From NCBI RefSeq assembly GCF_022539505.1, contig NW_025899960.1, positions 370,268 through 434,267 on the forward strand: DNA of 64,000 nt, given 5' to 3'. Below the pieces are notes generated by a model, which made no database searches, had not been told where the DNA came from, and saw only the letters and a list, made by a program, of their open reading frames with translations. How positions within the stretch are numbered: the stretch's first letter is position 1; every line of letters begins with the position of its first letter. Shown here piece after piece: positions 58,868-64,000 of the stretch. Both the position numbers and the translations under genes were made by a program. This DNA is from Lolium rigidum. Lineage: Eukaryota; Streptophyta; Magnoliopsida; Poales; Poaceae.

Positions 58868-59373
58868 GTTCTCCACTTCGACATATTTTAGGGGTCGCTT
58901 GGACATTCATTTTTTCGATGTACGTTGTATACATACATTACTTGTATTTATAAACAATAGCAATACAAAGTTGGTACACATACAAGTAACATGACACAAG
59001 GAAAATACAAACTGTTGCTGCAAACTGCCGCAACCGCAACTATCAAGAACACACATCCCCTCCACCATCACAACACGAGCACTAATTGTTAGCCCATACT
59101 TTAGCGCTAAAGAAACCCGGCCCTAGCCATGAGGCGTTAACGAGTCGCAGTAACCACCCACCCCGTAAGACTGTATCTAGCCCGATAAAAAATATCAATA
59201 GGAGAAGCCCTCCGAGCCTTTTCAACGCTGGATCCAAGGCTAACGCCACCCCACTCTTCAAGCGGCCAGATCCCCCACCGTCTTCCACAAACACACAAAA
59301 ATTAAGACCACCACACTCCAAGAGCAGCCCCTACCCAACAACTTGGACTCCACAAGCCTCTCGTCGGTGTCAG
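58868..59373. other. Unassigned sequence between SINE and LTR E
   Basis: 506 bp. A 79-codon minus-strand frame (59082-59321, Leu/Gly-rich) has no recognisable motif and is probably chance or a decayed element. No other structure seen. Confidence 0.35.
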
Positions 59374-59976
59374 TGATACGTCGCAAACGTATCTATAATT
59401 TTTGATGCTCCATGCTTGTTTTACAACAATTCTACTATGTTTTACTTGCACTTCATTATATTTTTATACATTTTCTGGAACTAACCTATTGACAAGATGC
59501 CACAGTGCCAGTTCCATGTTTTCTGCTGTTTTTGGATTCAAAAAAGTTTTACAGGAAATATTCTCGGAATTGGACGAAACAAAAGCCGAAGTCAATATTT
59601 TACCGTAACGAAGCCGGAGACCGAAGGGGGAACGAAGAGGCGCGGCAGGGTGGCCACGCCAGCCCTAGGCGTGGCCCCACCCTTGGCCGTGCTAAGGGGT
59701 GGTGTGGGCCCCCTGGCCTCCACCGACCTCGCCCTTCCGCCTATTTATTCATGATCTCGGGAAAACCCCAGACACCCGAGTCTCCATCCACGAAAAGTTC
59801 CATCGCGGCCGCCATTGCAGAACCCATCTCGGGAGGGTTCTGAATTTCTTCCCGGCACCCTGCCGGAGGGGGAAATCATCGCCGGAGGCTTCTACATCAC
59901 CATGCCCGCCTCCGAAGTGATGCGTGAGTAGTGCATCCATGGATTATGGGTCCATAGCAGTAGCTAGATGGTTGTC
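59374..59976 (+). repeat. LTR E (gypsy), first 603 bp
   Basis: Starts TGATACGTCGCAAACGTATC and follows the A/B LTR layout, including ACCTATTGACAAGATGCC and the GC-rich leader. It is broken at 59976/59977 by LTR G; TTGTC (59972-59976) is the likely target sequence. Confidence 0.85.
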
Positions 59977-61088
59977 TGATACGTCTCAAACGTATCTATA
60001 ATTTCTTATGTTCCATGCTAGTTTTATGACAATACTCACATGTTTTATATACACTTTATATCATTTTGATGCATTTTCCGGCACTAACCTATTAACAAGA
60101 TGCCGAAGCGCCAGTTCCTATTTTCTGCTGTTTTTGGTTTCAAAAATCCTACATAGGAAATATTCTCGGAATTGGACGAAATAAAAGTCCACGGTCATAT
60201 TTTCCACGGAGCCTTCCAGAAGTCCGAAGAGGAGACGAAGAGGGGCGAAGAGGCGGCCACACCATAGGGGGGCGTGGCCCCACCCCTGGTCGCGCCGCCT
60301 TATGGGGTGGGCCCCTCGAGCGTCCCTCGACTCTGCCTCTTCGCCTATATAATCTCTCCATCGCGAAAACCCTAGTACCGAGTGCCACGATACGAGAAAA
60401 CATACTGAGACGCCGCCGCCGTCAACCCTACCTCGGGGGGTTCTGAAGATCGCCTCCGGTACCCTGCCGGAGAGGGGAATCATCACCGGAGGGCTCTACA
60501 TCACCATGCCCGCCGACAGACTGATGCGTGAGTAGTTCATCCTTGGACTATGGGTCCATAGCAGTAGCTAGATGGTTGTCTTCTCCTCTTGTGCTATCAT
60601 GTTTAAATCTTGTGAGCTGCCTATCATGATCAAGATCATCTATTTGTAATGCTACATGTTGTGTTTGTTGGGATCCGATGAATATGGAATACTATGTCAA
60701 GTTGATTATTGATCTATCATATATATGTTGTTTATGATCTTGCATGCTCTCTGTTACTAGTAGAGGCTCTGGCCAAGTTGATACTTGTAACTCCAAGAGG
60801 GAGTATTTATGCTCGATAGTGGGTTCATGCCTCCATTGAATCTGGGACTGTGACAGAAAGTTCTAAGGTTGTGGACGTGCTGTTGCCACTAGGGATAAAA
60901 CATCAATGCTTTGTCTAAGGATATTTGTATTGTTTACATTACGCACAGTACTTAATGCAATTGTCTGTTGTTTGCAACTTAATACTGGAAGGGGTGCGGA
61001 TATGCTAACCCGAAGGTGGACTTTTTAGGCATATATGCATGCTAGATAGCGGTCTATGTTCTTTGTCGTAATGCCCTAAGTAAAACTC
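59977..61088 (+). repeat. LTR G (gypsy, B-type), first 1112 bp
   Basis: Starts TGATACGTCTCAAACGTATC and tracks 19942 to about 21055 of LTR B. TATA-like TATATAAT is at 60346-60353. Interrupted by LTR F at 61089 with AACTC as the likely target sequence. Confidence 0.87.
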
Positions 61089-63162
61089 TGTAATAACCTA
61101 GAACATAGGAACAACGAAGGGTAGATTTAGAAATGGGATGTGCATTTCATCGCAAAACGAGGGAAATTTTCACGCCTTATTGCAACTAAACCTAAGAGGG
61201 ATCGATGTTCTCTCTCATTTTGCAATTAGGGTTAGGCAAGGTGAGTTAGTGAAATTTTGACATGATCTCTTTTGTATCTTGTTGATTTGGGAGTTGAATT
61301 CATTTGACAAGTTATTATACAAGAATAACATCAAACAATAAGCACTAATGAATATAGGAATTGAATTCACAATTTAAATACAACTTATGAATTTAAATGA
61401 CTTTGAATTTCAAGGTAAATAATAAATACAACATTTATTCAAGAATATAAACATTACACAAATCAAAAGCTCATAAGTAAAATTTGAGCTTTATTGATAT
61501 CACAACACAGATTACATTGTCTTTACAATATTCTTGACACAAGAATTAAAGAACAATAAACAGAAATGAAAATGAAGATTACAATATTGATCCTAAACTA
61601 AAAACCTAGACTAAATGACTTGAAGTATATCTTCATGGTCATATTCATCTTCAAAACCTGCAAAACAGCACAATATGCACTAGCCAGGGGTTAAGTGTTA
61701 GACAGAATTCAGTTTGGACAGAAACAAGTGTCACGCACACTTGTGCATGTCCAAAACCCTGGACAGCACAAGATAAGGGCAACGACGAGACCAAACCTGA
61801 GCACCACCAGGGGCTCAGGTTTCAGCATATGAGAGCACACAGCTCATGTGTGCTGAGCAAGCCACAGCAAGGCCATGCACAGGCCTAGTCACCAAAGCAA
61901 GCCAGGCATGTGTGGCATTGCTAGAACAGAAGAAGAGCTCATATAAAAGGGGCACAAACCCTAGAAACAGTACACAGTCGACCAGATAAGGATTCACAAG
62001 GTAAGGTGAAAATAGAACAGGCACAGTTCATCCAGTTCTTGCTCAAGAACAACACCAACCAACACACAACCAATCAACCACCAGAAATCATGGTGACATG
62101 AGAAGATCAACCAAGACCTTGAGGTGAAGGGCTATGACACACAAACCACAAGTCTGCATCAACACAATGTTTCACTCTAGGAGCTGGAACAAGGTATACC
62201 TAGTTCCTGGAGAATATCCAATGGATCTAGTCCATAAATCATGCATGACATATGTCATGGGATTGAGCAGATTCTCAATGGGTAATTCATCACTTGGTTT
62301 TCACCAAGGATCACTGTCAGTCTAGAAAGCCACTAAAACAGAATCATCTAGATACACATCTTGTGCACAGAAGCTAGAAATCATGCACAGATGCACACAC
62401 TAGCTAGAATTTATACACAGACAGCACCAGTAGATGTATAGCATGATATTAGCAGCTACCAAAGACTACACAGAGGATCCTAAGCATGCAACCATCATGA
62501 AACCCTAGAATTCTTCACAGGCAAGCATATTGGCATTCATATTGATTATGATCCCCAAATATGCAAGCAAAGATGAGTAGCCAACAAGATCTAGCCAACC
62601 ATGTGAGCAACCGATCGAGTAGCAAGGCTACTGAGATCACATCACACATAGAACCATCCAAAGCAAAGCCAAATAACAAAGCATCATTATCCAGAAAGGG
62701 ATTCAGACTTCATTTGCTTGTCAAATAATCATGAAAAGCAAATTCATACATAGCAAGTCAATTAATCATCACTGCATAAGCAGTTCATCATTAATTAATT
62801 CATCCAAGCATGAATACATAACAAATCCATGTTATATATTGACAGCAGCACACTGTGAGGCAACACAAGCACATGTCACTACATCCTAGCTCCTGGATCA
62901 AGTCCAGAAAGCTAGGGAGTGCAGCAGCACACATACGCAGAAGCAATAGCATGCTTGAGCAGCAGCATCAGTAAGCAAATAATTCACTTAGCCACAGAAT
63001 TCATCAGCAACCAAGCCACTGACATGTAATTGATCAAATGGTTCAATTGAATCAAGTCAAGCCACACAGATAGGCTAGCCAACAGAAATAATTGATCCAA
63101 TGGATCATTGGATTACACAGGAGGCATAGAAGCACCTCACCGGCATCACTGGCATTCACAAG
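61089..63162 (+). repeat. LTR F, a different retrotransposon family, first 2074 bp
   Basis: Starts TGTAATAACCTAG directly at the break in LTR G. A TATA box (TATAAAAGG) at 61942-61950 is followed by an AAACCCTAGAAAC leader. AT-rich, CA-rich in places, no gene. Cut by the second C-type LTR at 63163 (preceding bases ACAAG). Confidence 0.65.
61942..61950 (+). promoter_or_regulatory. TATA box of LTR F
   Basis: TATAAAAGG about 850 bp into the LTR, followed by CACAAACCCTAG. Confidence 0.55.
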
Positions 63163-63743
63163 TGTAATATCCCAGGTATTGGGGTTACAAAAATAGAGGA
63201 AACAGATGTGTGCATTGCATTCATGCATAGAAAATCTGGGGAATTTTCGCGCTTTAAAGTAAAACAGATCACGATGAATCGAAGTTTCACTTGACCTTGG
63301 TGGAATTGAAGTAGCTCATCAAGTCCGAGTGCTAGAAACCTCAATGTGACTTTGCTAAAACCTTGTTTTGGGTAGAGACAAGTTGATCTAAGGGGTTAGA
63401 TCAAATGGAATTAAAATCAACACAAGAACTTATTAATCAAGGATCAACTACTTGATCTTATTAAAGATCACAACATGATATTCCTTGCCATAACATATGA
63501 ACATATATTCAATGGTAAATCAAGTAACAATAAAAATGAAGAAACCATTCTTCACTTATCTTCTCCATGTCTTAAACAAATAAATAGCCTACCATGAACC
63601 TCATGGTATTTCATGAACTGAACTCTTGAACTTAACACCAACAAAAGCTTATCATTAAACCCTAGAGATGGGAGAGGTATATAACCATTAAGGAGATAAG
63701 AAGCACACTCTAAATTATTAACACTTAAAAGTTAAGCAACTAC
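63163..63743 (+). repeat. Second copy of the C-type long LTR, first 581 bp
   Basis: Starts TGTAATATCCCAGG and matches the minus strand of 14646-15225 closely. This confirms the outer end of the long LTR. Interrupted by a CACTA element. Confidence 0.85.
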
Positions 63744-64000
63744 CACTACAAGAAAAGTTGCCATGGCCGACGAAGTTGAAGTCGCGCCGTGGTTGCTGGT
63801 GTACCATGGCCGACGATTTTGGTCCCTCCGTGGTGCATGTCAAAACTTTTTTTTCTCGTTTTTGAGGCCACCTAGCCCGACGAAAGCGGCCAAAACGTCG
63901 CGTATGGTGGCCCGGGACGTGGTGCATCGCGAATTCTCGGGTTCGCCGGCCGAGTCAACGCAAATCCGCACCGCCGAGGGATGTAGGGCCCGGATGGCAG
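63744..64000 (+). mobile_element. CACTA DNA transposon, 5' end, cut by window
   Basis: Starts CACTACAAGAAAAGTTGCCA, the CACTA-superfamily terminal sequence, right after CAACTAC. In the uninterrupted LTR copy (about 14645-14660, inverted) the same sequence continues without it, so TAC is the likely 3-bp target. The following 240 bp are subterminal, rich in GGCCGACGA-like motifs. No ORF reached. Confidence 0.85.

Noticed and set aside
59082..59321. 79-codon Leu/Gly-rich minus-strand frame as a gene
   Set aside because: No motif, no start context and no conserved neighbour; chance or decay is more likely.
1..64000. CRISPR arrays, operons, riboswitches, bacterial insertion sequences
   Set aside because: None seen; spliced gene structure and plant retroelements show nuclear plant DNA.

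Overview
This window is plant nuclear DNA, most likely from a Pooideae grass (wheat, barley, rye or oat group). Three things point there: Ty3/gypsy LTRs that begin TGATACGTCTC with a tRNA-Asp primer site, Stowaway MITEs with CTCCCTCCGTTC-type ends, and one intron-containing gene whose protein closely follows grass CASTOR. Nothing bacterial or organellar was seen. Almost all of the window is transposable element.

The single host gene is CASTOR (44647-50688, + strand), a nuclear-envelope cation channel of the common symbiosis pathway. It reads as 12 coding exons giving 887 residues. There is also one extra alternative exon: two homologous 99-nt exons lie side by side, separated by only 52 nt, and look mutually exclusive.

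Left of the gene (1-32374) is a five-deep nest. A PIF/Harbinger remnant (H1) was hit by gypsy element D (21541-31497). D's 5' LTR was hit by gypsy B (15226-21540). B's gag was hit by a long-LTR element C (6279-15225), whose LTR is about 6.7 kb. C's interior was hit by gypsy A (1-6278, cut by the window edge). The missing left halves should lie left of position 1. A, B and D carry gag and protease but no reverse transcriptase, so they look non-autonomous. Next come a short Harbinger element with coding-like cargo (32535-33371) and a truncated LINE (about 33500-34321).

A complete Ty1/copia element (34705-44393, minus strand, target duplication ACAGG) sits 253 bp upstream of the CASTOR start codon. 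Its gene-proximal LTR has itself received three insertions: a hAT-type element, a PIF/Harbinger element with a broken transposase, and a LINE tail. The other LTR preserves the three empty sites.

Right of the gene are a LINE relic and a gypsy element X in an unusual interior-LTR-interior order (51787-58758). X carries an unrelated acidic ORF instead of gag-protease. A SINE-like scrap follows, then a second nest that opens rightward: LTR E, LTR G, LTR F, a second copy of the C-type LTR, and the first 257 bases of a CACTA transposon at the window end. Small Stowaway MITEs lie in CASTOR introns 3 and 6 and downstream of the gene.
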